Part shown: in pieces, positions 18,684-31,274 of the stretch | Layout of the letters: each line of letters starts with the position of its first letter | Numbering within the stretch: the stretch's first letter is position 1 | Assembly: GCA_009773375.1 (NCBI GenBank) | Contig: WRPH01000015.1 | Span: 1 to 64,000, forward strand | DNA length: 64,000 nt | Source of the DNA: Paracoccaceae bacterium | Lineage (GTDB): Bacteria > Pseudomonadota > Alphaproteobacteria > Rhodobacterales > Rhodobacteraceae | Direction of reading: 5' to 3' | The notes under the pieces: model-generated | Told to the model about the DNA's origin: nothing | Seen by the model: the letters and a program-made list of their open reading frames with translations, nothing else | Databases searched by the model: none | Program-made: the position numbers and the translations under genes

Positions 18684-19616
18684 ATGACCGACACCGCCGC
18701 CCCCAATGCCCCCTCGCAGCAGGCGATGGATTGGCTGGAAGCAGAACTCGCCGACGCCTTCGACGAAGAATATGAACTGGAGCTGGAAGACGTCCAGCTT
18801 TCGCTGGAAATCTCGCGCATTTACAAAGACAAACACCCCGACGGCATCGACCGCCACGTCTATTTTCAGTCCTTGATCCGGCTGCAATCCGAACTGATCA
18901 AGCTGCAAGACTGGGTGTCCTATCACAAGAAAAAGGTCGTCGTGCTGTTTGAGGGGCGCGATTCCGCCGGCAAGGGCGGCGTGATCAAGCGAATCAGCCA
19001 GCGGCTCAATCCGCGCGTCGTGCGCGTGGTGGCGCTGCCCGCGCCGTCAGACCGCGAAAAAACCCAGTGGTATTTTCAACGCTATGTGCCGCACCTGCCC
19101 GCAGGCGGTGAAATCGTGCTGTTCGACCGCTCTTGGTATAACCGCGCCGGGGTCGAACGTGTGATGGGCTTTGCCTCCGAAGACCAGGTGGAACAATTTT
19201 TCAACGACGTGCCGGAATTTGAACGCATGCTGGTCCGCTCTGGCATCACCGTGATCAAATACTGGTTTTCGATCACCGACGAAGAACAGCAGATGCGCTT
19301 CCTGATGCGCATTCACGATCCGATGAAACAGTGGAAACTTTCGCCGATGGACCTGCAATCGCGCGTCCGCTGGGAACACTACACCAAAGCCAAGGAAGAG
19401 ATGATGGCCCGCACCAACATCACCGAAGCGCCGTGGTATATCGTTGAAGGCAATGACAAAAAGCGCGCCCGGCTGAACTGCATCGACCACCTTCTGTCGC
19501 AATTCCCCTACGAACCCGTGCCGCACGAAGACGTCCACCTGCCCGACCGCGTGTTCAACCCCAACTACGAACGCGCCGTGCTGCCGCCGGAATTGTATGT
19601 GCCGCGCAAATACTGA
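18684..19616 (+). CDS. ppk2: Polyphosphate kinase 2 (PPK2) family protein
   Basis: VVVLFEGRDSAGKGGVIKRISQRLNPRVVRVVALPAPSDREKTQWYFQRY; FDRSWYNRAGVERVMGF. Confidence 0.93.
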   Translation: MTDTAAPNAPSQQAMDWLEAELADAFDEEYELELEDVQLSLEISRIYKDKHPDGIDRHVYFQSLIRLQSELIKLQDWVSYHKKKVVVLFEGRDSAGKGGVIKRISQRLNPRVVRVVALPAPSDREKTQWYFQRYVPHLPAGGEIVLFDRSWYNRAGVERVMGFASEDQVEQFFNDVPEFERMLVRSGITVIKYWFSITDEEQQMRFLMRIHDPMKQWKLSPMDLQSRVRWEHYTKAKEEMMARTNITEAPWYIVEGNDKKRARLNCIDHLLSQFPYEPVPHEDVHLPDRVFNPNYERAVLPPELYVPRKY

Positions 19617-19858
19617 CTGTGGGGCGGGGTTGTCCCAGCCGCGCCTCCCGGCACGTCGAAGGCAAAGAATGAAGGTGATGGCACTCTGACGGCGGGAAAA
19701 AAGACTTCTATTCAGAAGCTGCCGCGGTTGCATCCCCGTGGCTCGGCACCACATCATGCCTGCCTCACCCCTCAACCGCAAACAACTCCCCCGCCCCCAA
19801 TCCCTAACAAATCCTGAACGCTTCCGACTAACCCATTGATTTCACTTCCCCCTAAAAC

Positions 19859-19875
19859 GGTCCCGACTCGGGACC
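19859..19875. repeat. Perfect palindrome GGTCCCGACTCGGGACC upstream of rimO
   Basis: Direct reading; near-copy at 24541-24557. Confidence 0.6.
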
Positions 19876-19916
19876 GCCCCTACCCTCATCGGCAAATTCC
19901 CTGTATACCCGGCCCC

Positions 19917-21299
19917 ATGTCGCAAAATCCGCCCAACCTCCGCCCCGACCTCGCCCCGAAGGCCACCTTCAGCGAAGCCGCCCGTCCCGGCCAGCCGACC
20001 ATCGGCATGGTCTCGCTGGGCTGCCCGAAAGCCCTGGTGGACAGCGAACGCATCCTGACCCGCCTGCGCGCCGAGGGCTACGCGATCAGCCCCGATTACA
20101 AGGGCGCCGATGCGGTGATCGTGAACACCTGCGGTTTTCTTGACAGCGCCAAGGCGGAATCTCTGGAAGCGATTGGCGAGGCACTGGCCGAGAATGGCCG
20201 GGTCATCGTGACCGGCTGTCTGGGCGCGGAACCCGAGTATATCACCGGCGCGCACCCCCGCGTTCTGGCCGTGACCGGCCCGCATCAATACGAGGCGGTG
20301 CTGGATGCCGTCCACAACGCCGTGCCCGCCAAGCCCGACCCGTTCATAGACCTGCTGCCCGCCTCTGCGGTTTCCCTGACCCCGCGTCACTATAGCTATC
20401 TGAAGATTTCCGAGGGCTGCAACCACAAGTGCAAGTTCTGCATCATCCCCGACATGCGCGGCCTGCTGCAATCCCGCCCTGCCCACGCCATCCTGCGCGA
20501 AGCGGAAAAGCTGGTGGAAAACGGCGTGCGCGAACTGCTGGTGATCAGTCAGGACACCTCGGCCTATGGGGTGGACCGCAAGCACGACCTCAGCCCGTGG
20601 AAGGGCGGTGAGGTCCGCGCCCATATCACCGATCTGGCACGCGAGATGGGCAAGTTGGGCGCCTGGGTGCGGCTGCACTACGTCTACCCCTACCCCCACG
20701 TCCGCCAGCTGATCCCGCTGATGGCCGAGGGGTTGATCCTGCCTTATCTCGACATCCCGTTCCAACACGCCGATCCGGGTGTTTTGAAACGCATGGCCCG
20801 CCCCGCCGCCGCCGCGAAAACGCTGGATGAAATCGCCGCCTGGCGCCGCGATTGCCCCGACATCACCCTGCGCTCCACCTTCATCGTCGGCTATCCAGGT
20901 GAAACAGAGGCCGAATTCCAGACCCTGCTGGACTGGATGGACGAGGCGCAGCTGGATCGTGTCGGCTGCTTCCAATACGAAAACGTCGCAGGCGCGCGCA
21001 GCAACGATCTGCCCGACCATGTGCCGGATGAGATCAAGCAAGACCGCTGGGATCGGTTCATGGCAAAAGCTCAGGCGATTTCCGAGGCGAAACTCACCAC
21101 CAAAGTCGGGCAGACCCTGCAAGTGATCGTCGATGAGGTTGACGCCGAAGGTGCAACCTGCCGCACCAAAGCCGATGCCCCCGAAATCGACGGCAACCTG
21201 TTCATCGACGAAGATTTCGAAAGCCTCTCCCCCGGCGATATCGTCACGGTAACGGTCGAGGAAGCTGGCGAATATGATCTGTGGGGGCGGCGTGTCTAG
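19917..21299 (+). CDS. rimO: Ribosomal protein S12 methylthiotransferase RimO
   Basis: [17 protein letters not shown], radical [24 protein letters not shown]-terminal TRAM domain. Confidence 0.94.
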   Translation: MSQNPPNLRPDLAPKATFSEAARPGQPTIGMVSLGCPKALVDSERILTRLRAEGYAISPDYKGADAVIVNTCGFLDSAKAESLEAIGEALAENGRVIVTGCLGAEPEYITGAHPRVLAVTGPHQYEAVLDAVHNAVPAKPDPFIDLLPASAVSLTPRHYSYLKISEGCNHKCKFCIIPDMRGLLQSRPAHAILREAEKLVENGVRELLVISQDTSAYGVDRKHDLSPWKGGEVRAHITDLAREMGKLGAWVRLHYVYPYPHVRQLIPLMAEGLILPYLDIPFQHADPGVLKRMARPAAAAKTLDEIAAWRRDCPDITLRSTFIVGYPGETEAEFQTLLDWMDEAQLDRVGCFQYENVAGARSNDLPDHVPDEIKQDRWDRFMAKAQAISEAKLTTKVGQTLQVIVDEVDAEGATCRTKADAPEIDGNLFIDEDFESLSPGDIVTVTVEEAGEYDLWGRRV

Positions 21300-21302
21300 C
21301 CG

Positions 21303-22289
21303 TCAGTTGGCCAGCGTCTTTTCAAAGAAGTTCAGCACAGTGCAGGTCGATTTTGGGAACGCCGCAAAAGGGTCGTAGCCGTGACGCGCACGCGGCTCGG
21401 TGACCTTCAAATGGGGCAGGTGCTTTTCAATCAGCACCTGCTCCATCGCATTCACACTGTCCACCAGCAATTGATTGACCTCCCTGCCCGCGTTGACCAG
21501 CAGCATCGGTGGAAGCGTCCGGCCGTCCTCGATTTGCTCGACCCGGTAAAGTGGCGAACCTTTTGCAATCAGATCTTCAGCTTGATCGGGCTGTTTTCCG
21601 AATATCTTGTAGAAGTCACTGTTCTTGCGGACAGTCCCATAGTCAGACCATTTGTCAGCCGCGATGGTCATGAATCGAGTAGACGGATAAAAGGCCGCCA
21701 CCGACTGCACTTCGGCAGACGTGCCAAGATAGGGGCACGCGGCGTCATCAAAACTCGTCTCATCGGCGGCCGTCCCCAACAAAAGCGCAAGATGCCCGCC
21801 GGCACTGGTGCCCAGAACGCCAATGCGCGCGGTGTCGATCTTGGTCAGTTGCGGGTCGTCGGCGGCGCGGAAATATTGCACGCCGCAGCGCAGGTCCTTG
21901 ATCGCCTGCGGAAAGTTGCTCTGTGGCCCTTCCCCTGCCTGCGGTCCCGCCAGAGCATAGTTCAGCGTCGCCACCACATAACCACGCGCCGCGACCATCC
22001 TGAGATCCGACTCCGGAAACTTGGCGGTCTTGTCACCGCTGACAAACCCGCCGCCATGCAGCAGGATCAACAGCGGGTATTTCCCCGGCGCGGCGGGCAT
22101 CGCGATGTCATACCGCAAGTCTCGGCCGCCAAGTCTGACGTAGGTCTTGTCAAAGAAATAGTCCGTTTCGCCTTGGGCGGCTGGTTGCAGGGGAAACGGG
22201 CATTTGTTCACCACGCCCAGAGAACCCGTCTCAGCCCCGGCAAGGCCGGCAAAAGCAACCCACACGATCAAGACTGCTCGCAAACCCAT
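21303..22289 (-). CDS. Alpha/beta hydrolase (esterase/lipase-like), secreted
   Basis: Signal peptide MGLRAVLIVWVAFAGLAGA; LLILLHGGGFVSGDK; IGVLGTSAGGHLALLLG. Confidence 0.8.
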   Translation of the reverse strand: MGLRAVLIVWVAFAGLAGAETGSLGVVNKCPFPLQPAAQGETDYFFDKTYVRLGGRDLRYDIAMPAAPGKYPLLILLHGGGFVSGDKTAKFPESDLRMVAARGYVVATLNYALAGPQAGEGPQSNFPQAIKDLRCGVQYFRAADDPQLTKIDTARIGVLGTSAGGHLALLLGTAADETSFDDAACPYLGTSAEVQSVAAFYPSTRFMTIAADKWSDYGTVRKNSDFYKIFGKQPDQAEDLIAKGSPLYRVEQIEDGRTLPPMLLVNAGREVNQLLVDSVNAMEQVLIEKHLPHLKVTEPRARHGYDPFAAFPKSTCTVLNFFEKTLAN

Positions 22290-22476
22290 CAGCCGCTTCC
22301 CTTCAGATTGCGCAACGCCGGCCAAGCCCGGTTTGCCTGCGGCGATATCGGGCCACTTCTTGGATATAGTCCATCCTGTCCGGACTTTCGGCAATATTCC
22401 GACACTCACTGGTTGCCTGCAACCGATGACAAAGGCTAGCCTGACGCGCCGAGAACACCCAACAGCAGGAGCCGCC

Positions 22477-22719
22477 ATGTCTGATGCCCCGATGATTGCG
22501 CAAAAAGCTCCCTACAAAGGTGAGCTCGAAGCGGGGAAAGTCTACTTCTGGTGCGCCTGTGGGCAGTCCAAGAACCAGCCGTTCTGCGACGGCAGCCACA
22601 AGGGCTCGACGTTTGTTCCGACGAAAGTGATCGTCGAGGAAAGCAAGACCGCCTTCCTGTGTGGCTGCAAGCATTCGAAAAATGGCGCGTTCTGTGACGG
22701 GACTCACAAGTCGTTGTAA
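22477..22719 (+). CDS. Dual CDGSH iron-sulfur domain protein
   Basis: Two CDGSH motifs: WCACGQSKNQPFCDGSHKG and LCGCKHSKNGAFCDGTHKSL. Confidence 0.9.
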   Translation: MSDAPMIAQKAPYKGELEAGKVYFWCACGQSKNQPFCDGSHKGSTFVPTKVIVEESKTAFLCGCKHSKNGAFCDGTHKSL

Positions 22720-22841
22720 GCAGGCCTGGTTGCTGCGACGATTTCCGCGAGCTGCGGCTACAAAACATGCGCGCGAAATATGCGATTTCTGCTATTCTTT
22801 CGTTGCGGGGCCCAACCCGCAGCAATGGAAGGGGCGGAAAG

Positions 22842-23219
22842 ATGAATATCTCTCGTGGTTTCCTTGTGATTGGCGCGTGTTACCTTTTGGTGGGCATTGG
22901 TTTTGGCATGTATATGGGCGGCTCTGGTGACCGTAGCCTTGCGCCGGTGCATGCCCATATCAATCTGCTCGGCTTTACACTGATGACCTTGTTCGGTCTC
23001 GCCTATCGGGTGATCCCCGGTCTGGCCGACGGAGCTTTGGCGCAGGCGCATTTCTGGCTGCATCAAGCCGGAGCTTTGGTGCTGCTGGCAGGCCTGTTCC
23101 TGATGATGAGCGGTCGCGTGCCAGAGGCGACCGTTGGCCCGATATTCCCCTTCGCCGAGGGTGCTATCGCCTTGGGCGTGCTCTGCTGGCTCGCAGGGAT
23201 AGTGCGGGCGGCGCGCTGA
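22842..23219 (+). CDS. Small multi-TM membrane protein with heme-copper-oxidase-subunit-I-like His motifs
   Basis: 125 aa, ~4 TM; APVHAHINLLGFTLMTLFGLAYRVIP; RBS-like GGGGCGGAAAG before ATG. Confidence 0.6.
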   Translation: MNISRGFLVIGACYLLVGIGFGMYMGGSGDRSLAPVHAHINLLGFTLMTLFGLAYRVIPGLADGALAQAHFWLHQAGALVLLAGLFLMMSGRVPEATVGPIFPFAEGAIALGVLCWLAGIVRAAR

Positions 23220-23316
23220 CGACAGCGCAGCCAAACCCGGCCCGGTCCTGCAAAGGGCCGGGCAAGTGCCAACGATGCCGCAACCCGGCCCGGCATTTCT
23301 GTGCCATGGAGCGGCT

Positions 23317-23683
23317 ATGATTGATGAAACCCGCGGTCTCTACCACGAAGCCTGCCCGGTTTGAGATCGGCCATTACCGCAAACAGGCATTGGCCGAAGG
23401 CGCGGCGTTGCGCTTTGAAGGCCTGTCCATCGTTGCCGCCTAGGGGCTGACCCCGGATCAGGCGGCGCCGCGGCTGCATGGGCTGCATCAGGGCCGTCTG
23501 GTGTCAGGGATTCCGGCATTCCAGTTGCTGTGGGCGCGGCTGTCCGGCTGGCACTGGTTGACCCGCATCACCGCCCTGCCCGGATTGCACGGGCTGGCCA
23601 GCGCCGGGTATGATCATGTGCTTGCCCCGCTGCTGTATCGCCTGCATCTGCGGCGGCGGCGGCAGTCTAGCCGATCAGAATAG
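23317..23683 (+). pseudogene. Degraded DCC-family thiol-disulfide oxidoreductase-like gene
   Basis: LYHEACPV then stop TGA 23362; homology continues in another frame EIGHYRKQALAEGAALRFEGLSIVAA, stop TAG 23441, then GLTPDQAAPRLHGLHQGRLVSGIPAFQLLWARLSGWHWL. Confidence 0.75.
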
Positions 23684-24029
23684 CCGCCCACGCCACTCCG
23701 GCGGCCAGCGCCGTCAGCGCAACTGCCGCCGATCCGCAATCCTTCGCCTTTTTGGCGCGCGGGTCTTGCTGGGTCGAGATGTAGTCAATCGCCTGCTCCA
23801 GCCCGGTGTTCAGCAACTCCGCCGCAAGGACCAGCAGGCCAAGGCCAAGGATCAGCCCGCGTTCGGCCCCGCTCAGGTTCAAGGTGAAGGCCAGCGTCGC
23901 CGACAGCAGGTTCAGAACCGTCCATTGCCGCAGCGATTTCTCTGTCGCCCAGGCCGCGCGCCAACCGGCCCAGGACCAGATCGCCGTATTGGCAAAGCGG
24001 CGCGCTTCGGCGGCCAGAAGATTGCGCAT
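23667..24029 (-). CDS. dgkA: Diacylglycerol kinase
   Basis: RRFANTAIWSWAGWRAAWATEKSLRQW, LAAELLNTGLEQAIDYIS, AKDCGSAAV. Confidence 0.9.
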   Translation of the reverse strand: MRNLLAAEARRFANTAIWSWAGWRAAWATEKSLRQWTVLNLLSATLAFTLNLSGAERGLILGLGLLVLAAELLNTGLEQAIDYISTQQDPRAKKAKDCGSAAVALTALAAGVAWAAILIG

Positions 24030-24075
24030 GGTGCCCCCCGTTTTCCTGCATCCAAGCGGATGTGGTGGCGGCTGT

Positions 24076-24435
24076 CTAGGATTTTGACAGCGCCTCCAGA
24101 TAGGCGCGCACCGAAGTGACCACATGGGCAAAGCGGTCGCCGCCCAGATGCACCCCGCCATACCAGCGAGTCACCACCACGATATGATCACGCAATTCCG
24201 CCCGCTCCAGCATCTTCAGGATCACTGCCGCCGCGCCGGCCTCGCCATCATCATTCTTCACCGCGCCCTGATCGGACAAGATGCAGGCCCAACTGTTGTG
24301 AGTGGCCTTGGCGAATTTCTTCGCGCGTTTGAGGTCGGTCAGAAAAGCATCTATCCCGGCGCGACCCTGCACCGGGCCGCCCGACACGGCGTAACGCGAG
24401 CCTCGGTCGCGCAGGACGTCTTCGATCTGTAACAT
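24076..24435 (-). CDS. YigZ/IMPACT family protein
   Basis: SRYAVSGGPV, THNSWACILSDQGAVKNDDGEAGAAAVILKMLE, VVTRWYGGVHLGGDRF. Confidence 0.85.
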   Translation of the reverse strand: MLQIEDVLRDRGSRYAVSGGPVQGRAGIDAFLTDLKRAKKFAKATHNSWACILSDQGAVKNDDGEAGAAAVILKMLERAELRDHIVVVTRWYGGVHLGGDRFAHVVTSVRAYLEALSKS

Positions 24436-24459
24436 GCAAAAACCATACCGGCGCGTGGC

Positions 24460-24698
24460 GGTGCGTGCCACCCGAATTTCGCACGGCAAAATTCAGGCGG
24501 CACACACCCTACCTCTGGCCCGATTGGTCGAGTCGCAGCCGGTCCCAACTCGGGACCAAATTTATCCGTTATATTTCAGATGCTTGACCATGCGATATTC
24601 AGGAAGATTTAACGATTGGCCCCGCCCACACCGGTTGCGCCAGAGGTAGGGTGTGTGCCGCGCGCATTTCGCCGGGCGAAATGGGAGGGTCACGCACC
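24460..24698. repeat. 60-nt imperfect inverted repeat pair (REP/BIME-like)
   Basis: Left arm 24460-24519 vs reverse complement of right arm 24639-24698: 50/60 identical by hand alignment, inner 23 nt identical; both arms carry an internal hairpin. Confidence 0.8.
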
Positions 24699-24703
24699 GC
24701 AGG

Positions 24704-25054
24704 TCAGTAGAGATCCCAGTCGTCTTCACCCTTGGCGGTGCCTATGGCCATCCAATCCGCCCGCACCCGCGCCACGCGGGTATCGCCCCAGGTGCGGAAC
24801 ACCAGATGGAAACCGGCCTCGGTGATGTTTTCCGCGGTGATATCGGCGCGCGAGGTATGCTTGTGGTCGATATCCCACATCCCGACCGACACCATCACCG
24901 AAGGCGGCGCGGAGAAGGCCTCCTTGAACTTGATCACATGGCGGCTTTCGCGGTCGCCCTGCCCCGTCCACATCACGCCGCCATCTGCAAAGTCGGAAAA
25001 CAGGACGCGCGAGCCCTGTTGGATGCCGACAGTATTGGACGAGATGCGTTTCAT
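24704..25054 (-). CDS. H-type lectin domain-containing protein
   Basis: RVLFSDFADGGVMWTGQGDRESRHVIKFKEAFSAPPSVMVSVGMWDIDHKHTSRADITAENITEAGFHLVFRTWGDTRVARVRADWMAIG. Confidence 0.8.
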   Translation of the reverse strand: MKRISSNTVGIQQGSRVLFSDFADGGVMWTGQGDRESRHVIKFKEAFSAPPSVMVSVGMWDIDHKHTSRADITAENITEAGFHLVFRTWGDTRVARVRADWMAIGTAKGEDDWDLY

Positions 25055-25110
25055 GGAAGCCCTTACCTGTTCTTGCAGCGTAACAAGGGAATCAGACAAT
25101 AAAAGGACTG

Positions 25111-25140
25111 AAAATGAAAAGGCCCCGACGTTGCGGGGCC
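25111..25140 (-). terminator. Terminator of the atp operon
   Basis: On minus strand GGCCCCGCAACGTCGGGGCC followed by TTTTCATTTT. Confidence 0.85.
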
Positions 25141-25162
25141 CGTTCAGAATTTATACAGGCGT

Positions 25163-25555
25163 TCAGAAGCCTGCGGCAGCGCGCATCGCCACCAGATCGG
25201 CCATCGACTTGTCGGCCGCATCCTTGTCCACCGCCACGGCGGTTGCTTCGGAGGCGTCGGCAATCAGCTGATCCATCAGCGCCGGGGTCAGTTCTTCCAC
25301 CGGCACAGCGCGTTCGGCCAGAACCGAAACGCCGGTCGCCGAAATCTCGGCAAAGCCGCCGGTGACGACGAAGGATTTAGCGCCTTCGGCCGACACGACT
25401 TTCAGCACGCCGGGGCGCAGGGTGGTGATGGTGGGGGCATGCCCCTCCATCGCCGTCAGGTCGCCATCGGCACCGGGGATCTGGACCTCGGACGCCGCGA
25501 CGGACGCCAAGCGGCGCTCGGGCGACACCAGATCGAATTGCAGCGTTCCAGCCAT
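25163..25555 (-). CDS. atpC: ATP synthase F1 epsilon subunit
   Basis: [45 protein letters not shown]. Confidence 0.95.
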   Translation of the reverse strand: MAGTLQFDLVSPERRLASVAASEVQIPGADGDLTAMEGHAPTITTLRPGVLKVVSAEGAKSFVVTGGFAEISATGVSVLAERAVPVEELTPALMDQLIADASEATAVAVDKDAADKSMADLVAMRAAAGF

Positions 25556-25564
25556 GATGCCCCC

Positions 25565-27891
<2,327 letters not shown>

Positions 27892-27914
27892 GCGTTATCT
27901 CCCCTGCCCCGCCG

Positions 27915-29453
27915 TTAGGCGAAGTCTTTCGCGAACGCTGCGATCTCGGCTTTGATGGCTTTCTCCAGATCGCCCGCGACTTTGCGGTCATTCTTGGTGA
28001 TGTCTTCCAACAAAGCCTTGCCGGTGGTGCGCAGGTGCTTCAACAAGCCCGCTTCGAAACGGCCGATGTCCTTCACGGCGATCTTGTCCAGTGCACCGCT
28101 TGTGCCGGCATAGATCACCACGACGATTTCGGCGTTGGTCATCGGCGAGTACTGGTTCTGCTTCATCAGCTCGGTCAGACGCGCGCCACGGTTCAGCAGC
28201 TGCTGGGTCGAGGCGTCAAGGTCGGAACCGAACTGCGCGAAGGCCGCCATTTCGCGGTACTGCGCCAGTTCCAGCTTCACCTTGCCAGCCACCGACTTCA
28301 TGGCGTTGGTCTGAGCCGAAGACCCCACACGCGACACCGACAGACCGGTGTTCACAGCCGGACGGATGCCCTGGTAGAACAGTTCGGTTTCGAGGAAGAT
28401 CTGGCCGTCGGTGATCGAGATCACGTTGGTCGGGATGAAGGCCGACACGTCGCCGCCTTGCGTTTCGATGATCGGCAGAGCGGTCAGCGAGCCCGAACCG
28501 AAATCTTCGTTCAGCTTCGACGAACGTTCCAGCAGACGGCTGTGCAGGTAGAACACGTCGCCCGGATAAGCTTCACGGCCCGGCGGGCGGCGCAGCAGCA
28601 GCGACATCTGGCGGTAAGCCACGGCCTGCTTGGACAGGTCATCATAGATGATCAGCGCATGACGGCCATTGTCGCGGAAGAATTCTGCCATCGAGGTTGC
28701 CGCGTAGGGTGCCAGAAACTGCATCGGAGCCGGGTCCGAAGCGGTAGCCGCCACAACGATGGTGTAGTCGATTGCGCCGGTTTCTTCCAGCTTCTTCACC
28801 AACTGTGCCACGGTCGAACGCTTTTGACCGATAGCGACGTAGATGCAGTACAGCTTCTTGCCTTCATCGTCGCCAGCGGCTTCGTTGTAGACTTTCTGGT
28901 TCAGAATGGTGTCCAGCGCCACGGCGGTCTTGCCGGTCTGACGGTCACCGATGATCAGTTCGCGCTGGCCACGGCCAACCGGGATCATCGCGTCAACGGC
29001 TTTCAGGCCGGTTGCCATCGGCTCATGCACCGATTTGCGCGGAATGATGCCCGGAGCCTTGACGTCAGCCTGACGACGCTCGGTCGAGGCGATCGGGCCT
29101 TTGCCGTCGATCGGGTTGCCCAGACCGTCAACAACGCGGCCCAGCAGGCCATTGCCAACCGGCACGTCCACGATGGACTTGGTGCGCTTGACGGTGTCGC
29201 CTTCCTTGATGTCCTGGTCGGACCCGAAGATAACGATACCGACGTTATCTACTTCGAGGTTCAGCGCCATGCCGCGGATGCCGCCGGGGAATTCCACCAT
29301 TTCACCGGCCTGAACATTGTCCAGCCCGTGAACGCGGGCAATCCCGTCGCCAACCGACAACACGCGGCCAACTTCGGCCACTTCAGCGTCTTTGCCAAAG
29401 TTCTTGATCTGGTCCTTAAGGATCGCAGAGATCTCAGCAGCCTGAATTCCCAT
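27915..29453 (-). CDS. atpA: ATP synthase F1 alpha subunit
   Basis: [70 protein letters not shown]. Confidence 0.98.
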   Translation of the reverse strand: MGIQAAEISAILKDQIKNFGKDAEVAEVGRVLSVGDGIARVHGLDNVQAGEMVEFPGGIRGMALNLEVDNVGIVIFGSDQDIKEGDTVKRTKSIVDVPVGNGLLGRVVDGLGNPIDGKGPIASTERRQADVKAPGIIPRKSVHEPMATGLKAVDAMIPVGRGQRELIIGDRQTGKTAVALDTILNQKVYNEAAGDDEGKKLYCIYVAIGQKRSTVAQLVKKLEETGAIDYTIVVAATASDPAPMQFLAPYAATSMAEFFRDNGRHALIIYDDLSKQAVAYRQMSLLLRRPPGREAYPGDVFYLHSRLLERSSKLNEDFGSGSLTALPIIETQGGDVSAFIPTNVISITDGQIFLETELFYQGIRPAVNTGLSVSRVGSSAQTNAMKSVAGKVKLELAQYREMAAFAQFGSDLDASTQQLLNRGARLTELMKQNQYSPMTNAEIVVVIYAGTSGALDKIAVKDIGRFEAGLLKHLRTTGKALLEDITKNDRKVAGDLEKAIKAEIAAFAKDFA

Positions 29454-30013
29454 CACCCAACCTCTTTCATTGCATTCTGGAGAGCCGCGAGCTTGGCCTT
29501 GACCGAGGTGTCGATCATGGTCGAGCCGAGCTTGACGATAAGACCGCCGATGAGGCTTTCATCAACGGTGGTGTTCAATTTGACGTCCTTGCCGACCTTG
29601 GCTTTCAGGGTCGCCGCCAGCGCTTTCGCCTGATCTGCCGACAAGGCAGAGGCCGAAGTCACTTCCGCGGTCACTTCGCCTTTTTCTTCGGCGATGCGGG
29701 CGCGCAGGTTGGCAACCAGCTGCGGCAGCACGAACAGGCGGCGCTTGGACGCCATCAGCGCGATGGTGTTCGCCATCACCGCCGAAAGCCCCATCTTGGC
29801 AGCGATAGCCGCCATCGCACGGGCCTGATCTTCGCGCGCCACAACCGGCGAGGCGATCATGGCTGCAAGCTCGGGGCTGGCCGCGATGGCAGCCCCCAGC
29901 GCATCGGTATCAGCCTCAAGTGCTTTGAGACCTTTTTCTTCTTTCGCAATCTCGAACAAGGCCTGCGCGTAACGCGAGGCAATGCCCAAGGAGATTGAAG
30001 CTGGTTCGGACAC
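29453..30013 (-). CDS. atpH: ATP synthase F1 delta subunit
   Basis: [38 protein letters not shown]...; likely GTG start at 30013. Confidence 0.94.
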   Translation of the reverse strand: MSEPASISLGIASRYAQALFEIAKEEKGLKALEADTDALGAAIAASPELAAMIASPVVAREDQARAMAAIAAKMGLSAVMANTIALMASKRRLFVLPQLVANLRARIAEEKGEVTAEVTSASALSADQAKALAATLKAKVGKDVKLNTTVDESLIGGLIVKLGSTMIDTSVKAKLAALQNAMKEVG

Positions 30014-30368
30014 GTCAACCCTTCCGCTGTCTAGGCCCCTCCCGGTGCCGCATCCGGGGTTCAACCCATTTGCGGCGCATACTTGGGGCATGCGTCTTTC
30101 GATTTTGCGCGTCTCTAGCAGACCAATGCGCACCCCGCAACAGGGAAGGACACTCAATATCCGCGTGCGCGCGTGCGGCATATAGGGCGGTAATTGCCGC
30201 AGAGTTAACCGGGTCTGCACCCGCCGGTCGGACCAAGGGCCATTGTTAGCGTTAGCCAACTGGATTGGCAGGGTTAAACCGGCTTTGGTCGGGGTTTGCG
30301 GCGGGATTTGTAACGGTTTTCCGACACTGGCTGCGACAGGCCGGACGCAAACCGGCCCGCCGGATCGG

Positions 30369-31163
30369 TCAGGTTGATTCTACCATGGCAGGCGATGCGG
30401 CGCGGCGCTGTGGTTGCGAGGTCTGCGGGCTGGGCACCGCCGCCCCCACGCCTTCCAGCACCCGCAACGGACGGCGCACCACCGCCCCCAGACCGCCGCG
30501 CGTCGGGGCATAAACCTGCTTGCTGGCCTCGACCATCAGCACGCCCCCCGCCAGCCATGGCAGGGCACGGCCAAAGCCTTCCCAGAAACCCGAGGTTTTC
30601 AGCCAGAACCGGCTGTCAGACGGCGGCGCGAACAGCGAGGTCATGCTGCGTTCGGGGGTGAAGCCGTGCTTCTTCAACTGCGCCTCCAACTGGCTGCCGG
30701 AATAGGGGCGACCAAAGCCGAACGGCGTGCCATCGCGGCGCGCCCACAGCCCGGCGCGGTTCGGCACGATGAACAGCGCACGGCCACCGGGGCCAAGCAC
30801 GCGGTTGGCCTCGTCCAGCACGGCGGCAGGATTGTCCGATGTCTCCAGCCCGTGCATCAGCATCAGCCGGTCAACATAGCCGGTTGCCAGCGGCCACAGG
30901 GTTTCCTCGCACAGCACCGAGACGTTCTCCATGCCCGCCGGCCAGGGCATCACCCCTTGCGGCCCCGGCATCAGCCCGATCACCCGCCGCGCCTCGGCCA
31001 GATAGGGCCGCAGCAACGGCACCGCAAAGCCAAAGCCCGCCACCGTCTGCGCCGACATCGGCGGCCACAGCTTGACCACCTGATCGCGGATCGCCCGCTG
31101 CGCCACCCGGCCCAACTGGGTGCGATAGTAGAAATTGCGCAGATCAAGCACATCAAGATGCAT
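30369..31163 (-). CDS. Class I SAM-dependent methyltransferase-like protein
   Basis: [34 protein letters not shown]..; [59 protein letters not shown]. Confidence 0.8.
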   Translation of the reverse strand: MHLDVLDLRNFYYRTQLGRVAQRAIRDQVVKLWPPMSAQTVAGFGFAVPLLRPYLAEARRVIGLMPGPQGVMPWPAGMENVSVLCEETLWPLATGYVDRLMLMHGLETSDNPAAVLDEANRVLGPGGRALFIVPNRAGLWARRDGTPFGFGRPYSGSQLEAQLKKHGFTPERSMTSLFAPPSDSRFWLKTSGFWEGFGRALPWLAGGVLMVEASKQVYAPTRGGLGAVVRRPLRVLEGVGAAVPSPQTSQPQRRAASPAMVEST

Positions 31164-31274
31164 GGCCGGGGGGTTCCTTGCGGTCAAACTGCGGCGATCA
31201 TAGCCGGATGACGGCGCTTTGCCATGACCATCGGTGATGACAGGCGGCGCACGGCGCGACATCAGGGCCAGCGC

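Noticed and set aside
23441-23443. In-frame TAG considered as recoding (readthrough or special amino acid) in the DCC-like gene
   Set aside because: The gene also carries an upstream frameshift, so simple pseudogenisation is the better explanation.
28035-29633. 532-aa plus-strand ORF opposite atpA/atpH
   Set aside because: Antisense shadow ORF of conserved F1 subunits with no recognisable domain.
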